Assembly (NCBI GenBank): GCA_913055645.1
Contig: CAJXLC010000004.1
Coordinates: 17,119-81,118 of the forward strand
Origin: an uncultured Pseudomonadota bacterium
Lineage (GTDB): Bacteria > Pseudomonadota > Zetaproteobacteria > Mariprofundales > Mariprofundaceae
DNA: 64,000 nt
Direction: 5' to 3'
The position numbers and the translations under genes were made by a program. This document shows positions 15,237 through 25,428 of the stretch, in pieces. Position 1 is the first letter of the stretch; every line of letters begins with the position of its first letter. Below the pieces are notes generated by a model. The model ran no database searches and was not told the DNA's origin. It was given only the letters and a program-made list of their open reading frames with translations.

Positions 15237-17951
15237 TTAATCAGATATGCTAACAGAACCCAATAATGCCTGCACATTTTTTAGAATATCATCGCCATTG
15301 AGATGTTGTTTAACCATATACGTATCAGCACCCGACTCCATCGCACGCATACGATCTTCTGCACTCTCACGCGTTGAAATAATCATCACTGGCAAGTCTT
15401 CATATTCAGGCTGATTACGAATGCGTCGAACAAAACCAAAACCATCCAAACGCGGCATTTCCAAATCCGTCACGACCATGTCATACGAGCTAGTTTCTAG
15501 CTTCTCAAGCCCATCAAGACCATCAATCGCCGTATCCACAGTAAAACCAATACTTTCAAAAATACCTTTCTCTACTTCGCGTGCGATAAGAGAATCTTCC
15601 ACAAGTAATATCTTGCAATGAATTTTTTCTTCATCGCTTACATCAATTTCAATCGTCTGATCTGGTGCTGTACGACCCATTTCTTTAATGCCGTAAGGCT
15701 CTAACAGCATGACTATAGAGCCATCGTCAGCAATGGTATTGCCCATCAAACCTTGTGGCTGATAGCGTTTAATATATGGGTCAAGGTTTCGAACCACAAC
15801 CTCAACATCGTCCATCAACTCATCCACCACAATACCTACGTAACCTTCAATATGTTCAGCAATAAGCACATTGGGTGTCTTAGACAACACTGCATCAGCA
15901 CCTTCGCCACTCAACATGCGTCGCATATCCACAATAGGAACTTGGTGTTTTCCATACATAATAAACTGTTTATCACCCGCTCCTGCCTTCAATGCTTGCT
16001 TATTTAACGGAATCGCTTGCTCAACCATATGCGTTAACATACCAAAACGAACATTGCCCATACGAAACATGAGAGCCTTCTGCACCGCAATACTCACAGG
16101 CAGTGATAAAACAAAGCGCGTGCCCTGACCTTTTTCAGTATGAATACGAATCGAACCCGTTAGGCGACGTATCGTATCTTGTACCACATTCATACCAATG
16201 CCTCGACCTGATGTCGCATCCACTTCTTCTTTGGTTGAAAAGCCAGGGCGAAAAATCATTTCAAGAATTTCAGCAGAATCCATGTTATCTGCTTCAACCT
16301 GCGTGGTCACACCGCGTTCAACGGCCACTTCTTTCATTCTATCAACATCAAGACCTTGTCCATCATCCACCACTTCAATGCGCACTTCACTTCCACTCAA
16401 CCTTGCAATAACCGCAACCTGACCTTCTTCAGGTTTTCCCAAAGCCAAACGTTCTTCAGGTGATTCAATGCCGTGAGCAACCGCGTTATTCAACAAGTGA
16501 ACCAAAGGTTCAACCAACGACTCTGCCACCCCTTGATCCACCTCTAGGGTTTTACCACCAATGAGCAATCGCGCACGCTTATTTAAACGAACAGCGGCAT
16601 CGCGGACGGCACGAGGAAAGGTTGAAAAAATACTATCCAATGGTCGCAACATCAATGACAATACTTGATCTCGTAAATCCCTGTGTACCAATGCATCACG
16701 TTGTTTTGAGACATTTAATTCTTCAATAAAATGCCGCTGTTTGCGCATTAGGCCTTCAAAGCTACGTTCCAATGAATGTATCAATAGCTCACGCTTATTT
16801 TCATCAAAATCAGTGAGTGATTTAGAAAAATAACGCCATTCCCGCTGCAAGCCTCTTAACTCTGAGCCCATCTCTAAAACAGTCTGCTCAAAACTACCAC
16901 CACGTGATTGCTCGGTACTCAACTCAACAACTTGATTGGATAGGTTCTCAAGGCGCTCTGCATCCACCCGCAAAAAACGACCCGAACTACGGCGTTGAGC
17001 TATTGTTTTCATTTCAATCTTAGCAATATCGGGGCGATACGTATCAGCATCAGAAAACGCATTTTCTGGCAATGGTGTAAGTTCATCACTTTGCACAGTA
17101 TTGTCTTCTTTATCTTCAACACCTTCAGTAAGCTCTGATACAAGTCTTGTAACTTCAAGGTCATCAGCAACTTCTGTTACGCCGTCGGAAGGTATATCCA
17201 ATTCATCCGTCAAAGCACCGAGGTCTAATTCATCAGGTAACTCAACCTGTATTTCTTTGGCATCTTGGCTCAACTTCTCTTTGGCACGCTCAGCCTTCCA
17301 TAAGTCAGCCTCATCAGCACCAATCAAACCTGAAAAGTCTTGTTTAGGTTTTTTATTACTCTGCTTTTCATTCGCTATAGAAGCACTATTAGCATCCGTT
17401 TCAGGTAAAGAATCTAAATCAACAGTAAGTCCATCATCTTGAACCCAAGATGCTAAATCAGGCATCTCCTCATCCAAACCAAGCTCAATCGTCTCTAACC
17501 CTATACCCTCACTGACTTGCTGCTCTTCACTAACTTCTGTTAACCCTTCTGGTAAAGCTTCTTCTTTTGCGGTCTCTAACAAAGCATTATATTTTTCACG
17601 TAATGGTTCTAGATCAATATTTTTCTGAGCATCTGGATCTTGCAAACGAACATCAAGTTCATCGTGTAAATCATACAAGAACTGCGTCATCGCAGGTATG
17701 CGCCATGATGGATTTTCAATCAGTTGTTCCATCACATCTTCAAATAGATGTGCAGCCCCTCCAATATCACTAACCCCTAGCATCAACGCCGAGCCTTTAA
17801 TGGTATGTGCATCTCGGCGCAGAGCAATTAAACCCTCTGAATCTAAACCGCCCGATTCAAAAGCCACAAGCCCCTGATTCATCGAATTTAAGCGCTCACG
17901 AGCCTCATCAAAAAAAGAAGCTAAAAAATTGGATAGGTCGAAATCAGCCAA
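15237..17951 (-). CDS. CheA-type hybrid histidine kinase with C-terminal receiver
   Basis: A 904-residue chemosensory kinase, the PilL/ChpA kind. Order of parts: HPt domain (phospho-His49 in RRDAHTIKGSALML), a long acidic Asp/Glu linker (about 130-320), a dimerisation region (RVDAERLENLSNQVVELSTEQ), HATPase (LVHLLNNAVAHGIES, VVDDGQGLD, SGRGIGMNVV), CheW-like domain, and a receiver (about 778-904) with KILLVEDS and phospho-Asp in VVTDLEMPRLDG. It has a single HPt, unlike ChpA. It is last in the operon PilB-receiver, CheW, MCP, CheA. No CheB or CheR is present. Confidence 0.93.
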   Translation of the reverse strand: MADFDLSNFLASFFDEARERLNSMNQGLVAFESGGLDSEGLIALRRDAHTIKGSALMLGVSDIGGAAHLFEDVMEQLIENPSWRIPAMTQFLYDLHDELDVRLQDPDAQKNIDLEPLREKYNALLETAKEEALPEGLTEVSEEQQVSEGIGLETIELGLDEEMPDLASWVQDDGLTVDLDSLPETDANSASIANEKQSNKKPKQDFSGLIGADEADLWKAERAKEKLSQDAKEIQVELPDELDLGALTDELDIPSDGVTEVADDLEVTRLVSELTEGVEDKEDNTVQSDELTPLPENAFSDADTYRPDIAKIEMKTIAQRRSSGRFLRVDAERLENLSNQVVELSTEQSRGGSFEQTVLEMGSELRGLQREWRYFSKSLTDFDENKRELLIHSLERSFEGLMRKQRHFIEELNVSKQRDALVHRDLRDQVLSLMLRPLDSIFSTFPRAVRDAAVRLNKRARLLIGGKTLEVDQGVAESLVEPLVHLLNNAVAHGIESPEERLALGKPEEGQVAVIARLSGSEVRIEVVDDGQGLDVDRMKEVAVERGVTTQVEADNMDSAEILEMIFRPGFSTKEEVDATSGRGIGMNVVQDTIRRLTGSIRIHTEKGQGTRFVLSLPVSIAVQKALMFRMGNVRFGMLTHMVEQAIPLNKQALKAGAGDKQFIMYGKHQVPIVDMRRMLSGEGADAVLSKTPNVLIAEHIEGYVGIVVDELMDDVEVVVRNLDPYIKRYQPQGLMGNTIADDGSIVMLLEPYGIKEMGRTAPDQTIEIDVSDEEKIHCKILLVEDSLIAREVEKGIFESIGFTVDTAIDGLDGLEKLETSSYDMVVTDLEMPRLDGFGFVRRIRNQPEYEDLPVMIISTRESAEDRMRAMESGADTYMVKQHLNGDDILKNVQALLGSVSISD

Positions 17952-17970
17952 AGAAAGCTCTCAGCCCTAA

Positions 17971-19440
17971 CTAAATTAGTTTCTGCAGATCAGCTGCCAC
18001 ATCATTCAAACGATAAGATGCATCGCGAGATTTCTGCATCTGCGATGCTGAATCTTGTAATAAATCCGAGATTTGACGCATGGTCAATACAAACTCTTGC
18101 GAGCTTTCATCCTGTCGCCCAGTCGCTTGTGCGATGGTACGCACAGCTTGACTTGTTTTCTCTGACATGTTCTGCATTTTATCTAATGCTTCACTGGCAC
18201 GTTCGGCAATTTTCACACCTTGCTCCACCTCTTCAAGACCAGAACGCGTTACTTCAATCGATTCCTGTGTCGAAACATGCACATCATCCACTACGACTTG
18301 GATTTCTTCTGTAAATTGTCTTGCTCGCTCTGACAGTCGACGCACTTCACCAGCCACAACCGCAAATCGTTTACCAAACTCACCTGCCGCAGCAGACTCA
18401 ATTGATGCATTCAATGCCAATAAATGGGTTTCATCGGCAAGTTCCTGAATTGAACTAATGGAATCAAGAATTTGCTCTGCTTTACGACCCGCATCTGTCA
18501 CTTTCTCAGCAATTGTTGTCACTTCTTGACGAATTCTATCCATGTAACCAATAGCTTCATTCACCGCTTTGGAACCATCTTGAGCAGATGATGCCGTTGC
18601 CATTGCAATGCGCTCGACGCTTGCCGCCGTAACCGCAATTTTTTTCGCGGCCTCGGACATATCTTCAAGCTCTTCTGTCACCCCAGCCACAGACATAGCC
18701 TGTGTATTCGAAGCAGTCGCTTGCTGGTCAACTGCAGTCAAAATTTCATCTGACCCACCTGTCACACCTTTTGCCATTTCAGAAATTGTGCCTGAAATAT
18801 TGGTGACAAAACTTCGATTAAAGAATGCCATTACGAACACAATAAATACAATGATTGCCACATTAATAAGTGAATATGTCGCAAGTTGATCTTCTTTACC
18901 TTGACGCTCCGAATCCAACTGCGTTGCCAAGCGTGATGCCACATCATTTAGCTTTCCCTGTGCCACAAACACCAAGCTTTGTGCCACCACGGTCACATTA
19001 CTTGCCATCTCAGAAGAAATTTTACCACTGGTGATATCTTCGGAAATTTTAATAACTTCCTCCATTAAATCATGTACTTCAGTCAAGGTCTTTACATCTC
19101 CTGCATCCAAAGAAGGAAGTTGGTTCACCTGCCCATAAAGACGCAAGAAATCATCCGATGCTCTCTTAATCTTATCAATGTCCAGCTTATTTCCCGTCAA
19201 TGTAAAGTCATTCAATGGTAAAAGAACGTTGGGCAAAGAACCTTTAAAACGTTCCAATGTTGTTTGCTGCCCATAAAGATTAGAAAGATCTCGCACACCA
19301 TCACCCGCACGGTTAAATGCCACAAACACCGTGCCAATCAGTACAGCAAATAGAATCACAGAAACCACAATATTTCGCCGCGCCAAGTCCCTTATACTTT
19401 TTACATCACGTTTCTTTTCTTCTACCATAAGTCTCTCCAC
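17971..19440 (-). CDS. Methyl-accepting chemotaxis protein, HAMP-less
   Basis: A 489-residue membrane receptor. There are two helices (about 25-46 and 188-208) around a periplasmic domain of about 140 helical residues (DLSNLYGQQTTLERFKGSLPN...), which resembles a four-helix sensor. The cytoplasmic signalling tip QELADETHLLALNASIESAAAGEFGKRFAVVAGEVRRLSERAR is typical. No HAMP domain is obvious between TM2 and the coiled coil, and there is no C-terminal CheR-docking pentapeptide. It lies 19 bp upstream of cheA. It probably feeds the neighbouring kinase through the adjacent CheW. Confidence 0.93.
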   Translation of the reverse strand: MERLMVEEKKRDVKSIRDLARRNIVVSVILFAVLIGTVFVAFNRAGDGVRDLSNLYGQQTTLERFKGSLPNVLLPLNDFTLTGNKLDIDKIKRASDDFLRLYGQVNQLPSLDAGDVKTLTEVHDLMEEVIKISEDITSGKISSEMASNVTVVAQSLVFVAQGKLNDVASRLATQLDSERQGKEDQLATYSLINVAIIVFIVFVMAFFNRSFVTNISGTISEMAKGVTGGSDEILTAVDQQATASNTQAMSVAGVTEELEDMSEAAKKIAVTAASVERIAMATASSAQDGSKAVNEAIGYMDRIRQEVTTIAEKVTDAGRKAEQILDSISSIQELADETHLLALNASIESAAAGEFGKRFAVVAGEVRRLSERARQFTEEIQVVVDDVHVSTQESIEVTRSGLEEVEQGVKIAERASEALDKMQNMSEKTSQAVRTIAQATGRQDESSQEFVLTMRQISDLLQDSASQMQKSRDASYRLNDVAADLQKLI

Positions 19441-19542
19441 AAGCTTTCTTGTTTTCTAAGATTACTAAATTTCACGCACAAGTTAATAGTGAGTGCATAG
19501 TGCATGATTCATAGCTTTAATCAATACACAAACATCAACTTG

Positions 19543-20034
19543 CTATGCGAATAGCGCCGCCGCATCTATGACACGGTATGCATGCCCATCGATATTTATG
19601 CTGCCACGAAAAAATTCACTTGAATCATCATTTAGCTCAGACAATTCACTTTCTTTAACCCTAAACAGCTCAGACACACTATCCACCCGCAAAGCCAAAT
19701 TCATAACAGAATGCCTTAAACTCACAAAACGGCTTGCTGCACTATCCTCAGCAGCTTTCCCCTCAAGATGCATCACACGACACGGATCAATCACACACAG
19801 AATATGCCCATGAACATTACACACGCCGAGCAAATGATCTGGTGCCATAGGCACTAAACTTAATGGCTGTAAACGAATGACTTCCGAAACATCCGATACA
19901 GGAATCAATACCGACTCGTTTGCGATATTAATCTGCATCAATTCAGCATAAGCAGTACTCATTTCAGGCATCGAACCATCATCTTGCAAAACTTTCTCTG
20001 TTATGCTCTGCTCTACTTCCTCACTTTCCTGCAT
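19543..20034 (-). CDS. CheW-like coupling protein
   Basis: A 163-residue adaptor that links receptor to CheA. After about 25 acidic residues the CheW fold is visible: YAELMQINIANESVLIPVSDVSEVIRLQPL, then APDHLLGVCNVHGHILCVIDPCRV and a late HAYRVIDAAALF. It starts 2 bp after the PilB-receiver stop, indicating a tight operon. Confidence 0.88.
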   Translation of the reverse strand: MQESEEVEQSITEKVLQDDGSMPEMSTAYAELMQINIANESVLIPVSDVSEVIRLQPLSLVPMAPDHLLGVCNVHGHILCVIDPCRVMHLEGKAAEDSAASRFVSLRHSVMNLALRVDSVSELFRVKESELSELNDDSSEFFRGSINIDGHAYRVIDAAALFA

Positions 20035-20036
20035 GG

Positions 20037-22241
20037 TTAACTCCTCCCTTGGGCAGCTGCACTAATGCGTGCATACATTGTAAGAATCTTGCGTACCCGA
20101 GCTTGTAACTTCATCGGCTCTACAGGCTTACAGATATAATCATCAGCTCCAGAATCAAGTAAAAATACCTCATCATCTTCATCTTTACGTGATGTTAAAA
20201 GAATCAAAGGAATGCCGCCAAAACCAGGATGTTCACGCACTTTTTCTACAAACTCTAAGCCAGACATATTGGGCATTTCATAATCTGTAACCACCAAATC
20301 AATAGATGTTGATAAGCGTTGCAAAATATCCCAACCCTGTTGCCCATCCTCTGCCTCTAAGACCTCAAAACCATCCGATTGCAAAACAAATTTCACAAGG
20401 TTCCGAATACTCGTTGAATCATCGACAACCAATATTGTTTTTTTTCCTGAGTTCATCGACAAGGATGAACGTTTCACATCCCTCATTTTTACAGCTGCAC
20501 CCAAAGACATCAAGCTTCCATCAGAGGTTAGTCGCTCAGCAAGTTTAAATCCTTCTGGAGACGTAGAATTACGCAACACCTCAGCAATGCTTGTTAAGCC
20601 AGCCAAAGCCTTATTCAAACCATCTTCAAATAAACAAAACATACCTTCTTCACGGGCTGCTAGCATCAAATCACTATCTGCTGCACCGCGCGCTATCAGC
20701 TCCTTCATGCGATCATTCACGTACAAAACCTCATGCACACCCAAACGACCTTTATAACCAATATTCATACAAGCCTTACAGCCAACTGGCTCATAAAACA
20801 TTAGTCCTTCGGGGATAGCAAAGCGCTCACAAAACTCTTTATCAGGTCGCACCTTCTTTTTGCACTTCGGACATAAACGACGTGCCAAACGCTGCGCTAC
20901 CACCAAATTCAACGATGATGCCAACATGCTTGACTCTATGCCCATTTCTATCAAACGCGTAATCGTGGATGGCGCATCATTGGTATGCAGTGTTGAAAGT
21001 ACCAAATGCCCTGTTTGAGCCGCATGCAGCGCAATTTCAGCCGTTTCTTCATCACGGATCTCACCCACCATGACAACATCAGGATCCTGTCGCAAAATAG
21101 ATCGTAAAGCAGCGGCAAATGTCATCCCAGATTTTGGATTCACTTGCACCTGATTGATGCCCTTCAATTGAAATTCAACAGGGTCTTCCACTGTAATTAG
21201 ATTACTTTCTGCATCATTGATGTGATGCAAGAATGAATAAAGTGTGGTTGTTTTACCCGAACCAGTCGGCCCTGTAACCAACACTGCACCTGTCGGTCTG
21301 GCAATGCATTCACGTACACGTTGATCCGCCAATTTTTCAAAGCCTAAAACATTCAAGTCTAATGATAGACCACTTTTATCTAAAATACGCAGTACCGCTT
21401 TCTCACCATGCATCGAAGGTAACGTTGATACACGCATATCAAAACTTTTGCCCCACAGTTTCACACGCGTACGGCCATCTTGCGGTGTTCGTGTATTGGA
21501 AATATCCAAGTTGGATATAATTTTAATACGTGAAAGCACCAAAGGGTGCGCCTTTACAGGAAATTTCAGTGCCGCGCGTAAACGTCCATCTACACGCATA
21601 CGAACCACACTTACTCGCTCACCCGCTTCAATATGAATATCCGATGAACCCATTTTCATCGCCTGAACCATAATACCATTCACCAATTTAATAATCGGTG
21701 AATCAGCCGCACCTTTTTTCAGCGCCGCAATATCAGTGTCATCTTTATCTTCATCTCTTGCTGTCGAAAAGCTACCGTCCTCTTCCAAACTGGACATCGC
21801 ATCTTCAAAAGCTGCGTCACCTTGATAAAGCTCTCGAATTTTCTTTTGAATAGCATCAGGACGCGCTAAAATTGCTTTAACACGTCGCCCTAATTTAAAC
21901 TGTAAGGCATCCAAAGCAGAAAAATCCATTGGATTACCCATTGCCACAATCAGTTCGCCACCCTGCTCACCCACTGGGATAAAAGAAAAATCCAAACAAA
22001 GCTTCTCAGGGCACTTCTTTAAAATTTCTTCTCTGGGCTTAAAACTAGAAACATCCAAATAGGGAACCTTGTAAATACGCGCAAGCGTTTGTAACACGAC
22101 CTCTGCATCAACTCCATCAACAGTAAGCAAAGAAAATAACAAGCCTTTTTTCTCAGTTTCTTGCATTTGTAAAGCATCATCAATCTGCTCTTGAGAGACG
22201 ATTCCACTTTCCACCAAATGACGCTGTTGCGCTAATAACAT
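20037..22241 (-). CDS. PilB/GspE-type ATPase fused to a response-regulator receiver
   Basis: A 734-residue fusion. The first about 560 residues are a complete secretion/pilus motor ATPase: N-terminal MshEN-like domain (VESGIVSQEQIDDALQMQ), Walker A GPTGSGKTTT, Asp box and Walker B (ITVEDPVE; VVMVGEIRDEETAEIA), His box (GHLVLSTLHTND) and the Zn tetracysteine CPKCKKK...GCKAC. The final about 130 residues are a receiver (ILVVDDSTSIRNLV, DLVVTDYEMPNMSG, GADDYICKP) with phospho-Asp. It heads the chemosensory operon. Phosphotransfer from the CheA to this receiver would couple sensing directly to a motor ATPase. That is inference. No pilus structural genes are adjacent. Confidence 0.92.
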   Translation of the reverse strand: MLLAQQRHLVESGIVSQEQIDDALQMQETEKKGLLFSLLTVDGVDAEVVLQTLARIYKVPYLDVSSFKPREEILKKCPEKLCLDFSFIPVGEQGGELIVAMGNPMDFSALDALQFKLGRRVKAILARPDAIQKKIRELYQGDAAFEDAMSSLEEDGSFSTARDEDKDDTDIAALKKGAADSPIIKLVNGIMVQAMKMGSSDIHIEAGERVSVVRMRVDGRLRAALKFPVKAHPLVLSRIKIISNLDISNTRTPQDGRTRVKLWGKSFDMRVSTLPSMHGEKAVLRILDKSGLSLDLNVLGFEKLADQRVRECIARPTGAVLVTGPTGSGKTTTLYSFLHHINDAESNLITVEDPVEFQLKGINQVQVNPKSGMTFAAALRSILRQDPDVVMVGEIRDEETAEIALHAAQTGHLVLSTLHTNDAPSTITRLIEMGIESSMLASSLNLVVAQRLARRLCPKCKKKVRPDKEFCERFAIPEGLMFYEPVGCKACMNIGYKGRLGVHEVLYVNDRMKELIARGAADSDLMLAAREEGMFCLFEDGLNKALAGLTSIAEVLRNSTSPEGFKLAERLTSDGSLMSLGAAVKMRDVKRSSLSMNSGKKTILVVDDSTSIRNLVKFVLQSDGFEVLEAEDGQQGWDILQRLSTSIDLVVTDYEMPNMSGLEFVEKVREHPGFGGIPLILLTSRKDEDDEVFLLDSGADDYICKPVEPMKLQARVRKILTMYARISAAAQGRS

Positions 22242-22483
22242 ATAAAACCCATATCTCTCCTAAGGGAAGGATTAATACACGTGAACATAATGGTCTACCC
22301 AGCTAAAATCAAGCCAATGATTTGAATGGTCAACTCATAATTACCTAGCAAGAAAAAGTGATATTTTCACATGCAGATAATCATCTTGCTTCCAATAGCC
22401 TACTAGATGATTTTCCCCTCTCATTACTCAAAAGCATTTCACTAAATCATATGCTTTACAAAATTAGGCGTTAGTCTGCCGCA

Positions 22484-23770
22484 ATGTTAAATCAAAAAAT
22501 GTCTATACTTACATTATTTTGTATTTCCACATTACTGATGCTTAGCGCCTGCTCACATGCGCTAAAAACAACATCATTACCCCTGCCTACAAGCACGGAA
22601 AAGCCAACTGCCTCCCTAGAAAAAAAACTTAAAAACATTCAAGAAAGTACAAACCGCGTATCACAGGATCCATTCTTACAAGGACTACTACCCCAAGACA
22701 TTGCTCGCGCCCAAGCTTCAGCGAAAAAACATATACTTCCACACTGGTCACGTATCATGAAGCGTTCAACCTTTGTGCGCCAACGCCTTATCGACACATT
22801 GGTAAGCATGCATGCACCGCTTTCACTACAACTTATTCCCATTGTAGAATCAGGTTACCAGCCATATGCATTGTCTCGCACAGGCGCGATGGGTTTATGG
22901 CAACTTATGCCTGGTACTGCCAAGCATCTTGGCATTAAAAAGAACCGTTATATAGATGGTCGCCGCAACGTGGAAAAATCAACCCGTGCTGCTGTTACAT
23001 ATTTACAAACACAATACAAACGTTTTGGTAACTGGCCATTGGCATTTGCTGCCTACAATATGGGGCCGTATGGCCTTGCAAAACGCTTGAAAAAAACGGC
23101 ATGGACATTGGACAATGGCCTAGAAAATATGCCCGTGCCCATAGAAACTCGTAATTATGTACGACAAATCATTGGTCTGACTGCCTTATTTAACATGCAA
23201 ACCATTAGCTTTCCGGACCCTATTCCAACCCAAGTAATGACTTTGCATGCTCCTGTTGACCTTAAACAACTTGCAAACTCATCCAAGCTGCCCAAGTCAC
23301 TTTTATTTCGAATCAATCCAGGCTTACACTATAGCCAATATTTACGACATGATATCACGATTCATGCCCCTAAAGAAAGCCTTCTTTCATTGCAAAAACA
23401 ACAAGATTTCCATCGCCCCAAATATATTAAAGTCAAAGTTCGATCAGGCGACTCATTGTGGAAACTGGCACATCAGCATCATACCAATGTTACCCACCTA
23501 CACAAACTCAACCCCAAACTTCCACGCACCTTAAAAATAGGTATGCCTATTACTGTACCGGCTTATTCTTTTGCGCGCGCTACAGCAACCAGTAACCCCT
23601 TGTTATCCCAAGGTCGCCGTATTCGTTATAAAGTCCACAAAGGCGATTCTTTATGGAGCATCTCTAGACGCTTTGGCACATCCACACACGCCATTTCCCG
23701 TGCCAATCAACTATCTAAAAATGCAATCATTCGTCCTGGAGACAGATTATGGATTCTAGCTCGTATTTAG
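22484..23770 (+). CDS. mltD: Membrane-bound lytic murein transglycosylase, MltD-like
   Basis: Cleaves peptidoglycan glycan strands with 1,6-anhydro formation. A 428-residue lipoprotein (lipobox MLSAC). The SLT catalytic domain has the Glu in IPIVESGYQPYALS followed by TGAMGLWQLMPGTAKHLG and AFAAYNMGP. Two LysM wall-binding repeats follow near the C-terminus (KVKVRSGDSLWKLAHQHH and RYKVHKGDSLWSISRRFG). Its 3' end overlaps the next gene by 22 bp. Confidence 0.93.
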   Translation: MLNQKMSILTLFCISTLLMLSACSHALKTTSLPLPTSTEKPTASLEKKLKNIQESTNRVSQDPFLQGLLPQDIARAQASAKKHILPHWSRIMKRSTFVRQRLIDTLVSMHAPLSLQLIPIVESGYQPYALSRTGAMGLWQLMPGTAKHLGIKKNRYIDGRRNVEKSTRAAVTYLQTQYKRFGNWPLAFAAYNMGPYGLAKRLKKTAWTLDNGLENMPVPIETRNYVRQIIGLTALFNMQTISFPDPIPTQVMTLHAPVDLKQLANSSKLPKSLLFRINPGLHYSQYLRHDITIHAPKESLLSLQKQQDFHRPKYIKVKVRSGDSLWKLAHQHHTNVTHLHKLNPKLPRTLKIGMPITVPAYSFARATATSNPLLSQGRRIRYKVHKGDSLWSISRRFGTSTHAISRANQLSKNAIIRPGDRLWILARI

Positions 23771-25419
23771 TTCGTCTATGTTTTATTTTTACGCTACTTG
23801 GCTTACTCACTGCTTGCTCATCTGAGTCCAGCACACAACCAAGTGCTTCATCTAACACCATCAGCGATAACACCCCTGCTTTTGGTGACCGCCTTATCAC
23901 TGCATCTATTGGCGATGCTTCAACACTGATTCCTATGATTGCAGGCGATAGTGCTAGCCATGAAATCGCAGGCTGGTTATATCAACCCCTTCTAAAATTT
24001 GATAAAAATTTAAATATTACAGGACAACTTGCCCAATCTTGGGATGTGTCTGATGACGGACTCAGCATCAGCTTTCATCTTCGTCCAAATGTTACTTGGA
24101 GTGATGGCAAGCCTTTCACATCAGAGGATTGTGCGTTCACATTGGCATTGATTCAAGATGAGCATACCCAAAGTGCCTACAAATCCGATTATGCCAAAGT
24201 AACATCTTTTGAAACCCCTGATAAACAAACCTTTGTTGTGCATTACAAAGAAGTTTATTCCCCTGCTCTTTCCACATGGGCAGGTTTGGCAATCATGCCC
24301 AAACATATCTTTGAACACGAAGATATTATGCATACAGATTTGGCACGTCACCCCAAAGCCACTCTAGGCGCATATATGTTAAAGGATTGGCAAGCTCAAC
24401 AATCCATCACGCTGCAAGCCAACCCCAATTATTACGATGGCAAAGTATGGATTGCAGAGCGCATGACCCGCATTATTCCTGATTCAGCCACCCAGTTTTT
24501 AGAGCTTACAGCAGGTAATATTGATGAAATGGGGCTAACACCCACCCAATATTCCCGTTTATTTGAAAGTAAACCTGTATTAAAAGCGCATTATAATCGC
24601 TATAAATACCTGCAATCCGTTTACACATATTTAGGCTTCAATCTAAAACGCCCACTCTTTCAAGACCACCGCATACGTGAAGCTATCGCTTATGCTATTG
24701 ATCGTCAGGAATTGATTAATGGGGTTTTATTAGGTCACGGTGAAATCATTGCATCACCATACAAGCCCGGCACATCATGGGTGAATAAATCGCTAAAACC
24801 ACGTGCTTTTAACCCAGATAAAGCAAGGAATATACTTGCCAGTGCTGGTTGGATTGATTCTGATAAAGATGGTTACCTTGATAAACATGGCAAAATGCTT
24901 TCATTCACTATTATCACCAATAATGGCAACAAACAACGTGCTGATACGGCAACCATTATTCAACAACGGCTCAAACAAGTCGGCATAAAAGTGAATGTGC
25001 GACTCATCGAATGGTCAGCTTTTATTGAGAATTTCATCAACAAACGTCAATTTGATGCTGTGATTCTAGGCTGGTCACTCACGCCTGAACCCGATCAATA
25101 TAGTATCTGGCATTCATCCCAAACTGGAGCTAGGCAATTTAACTTTTTGAGCTACAGCAATGCCAAGGTTGATAAAGCATTGATTGAAGCCACGCGCACC
25201 TTTGATAAAAGTAAGCGCAAGCAATGGTATGACATCATGCAACAAGAAATTTATAACGATGTTCCCGTGGTATTTTTATATGCACCTTACTCATTACCTG
25301 CCGTACACAAACGTATTCAAGGCATCAAGTCTGCCCCAGCTGGCATTGGTTATAACAGTGAATTTTGGTATGTTCCCCAAGAAGCACAAAAATATCAAAT
25401 CACCAGCATGCAGCCATAA
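23749..25419 (+). CDS. Peptide-type ABC substrate-binding lipoprotein (SBP family 5)
   Basis: A 556-residue periplasmic lipoprotein (lipobox LLTAC). It is family 5 (DppA/OppA): LAQSWDVSDDGLSISFHLRPNVTWSDGKPFTSEDCAFTL near the N-terminus and FQDHRIREAIAYAIDRQELINGVLLGHG in the second lobe. Ligand is probably a peptide or similar. No permease or ATPase gene is adjacent, so partners are elsewhere. The start overlaps mltD, which hints at a link with murein-peptide recovery. A paralogue lies at 31185. Confidence 0.9.
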   Translation: MDSSSYLVRLCFIFTLLGLLTACSSESSTQPSASSNTISDNTPAFGDRLITASIGDASTLIPMIAGDSASHEIAGWLYQPLLKFDKNLNITGQLAQSWDVSDDGLSISFHLRPNVTWSDGKPFTSEDCAFTLALIQDEHTQSAYKSDYAKVTSFETPDKQTFVVHYKEVYSPALSTWAGLAIMPKHIFEHEDIMHTDLARHPKATLGAYMLKDWQAQQSITLQANPNYYDGKVWIAERMTRIIPDSATQFLELTAGNIDEMGLTPTQYSRLFESKPVLKAHYNRYKYLQSVYTYLGFNLKRPLFQDHRIREAIAYAIDRQELINGVLLGHGEIIASPYKPGTSWVNKSLKPRAFNPDKARNILASAGWIDSDKDGYLDKHGKMLSFTIITNNGNKQRADTATIIQQRLKQVGIKVNVRLIEWSAFIENFINKRQFDAVILGWSLTPEPDQYSIWHSSQTGARQFNFLSYSNAKVDKALIEATRTFDKSKRKQWYDIMQQEIYNDVPVVFLYAPYSLPAVHKRIQGIKSAPAGIGYNSEFWYVPQEAQKYQITSMQP

Positions 25420-25428
25420 AACACTCAG

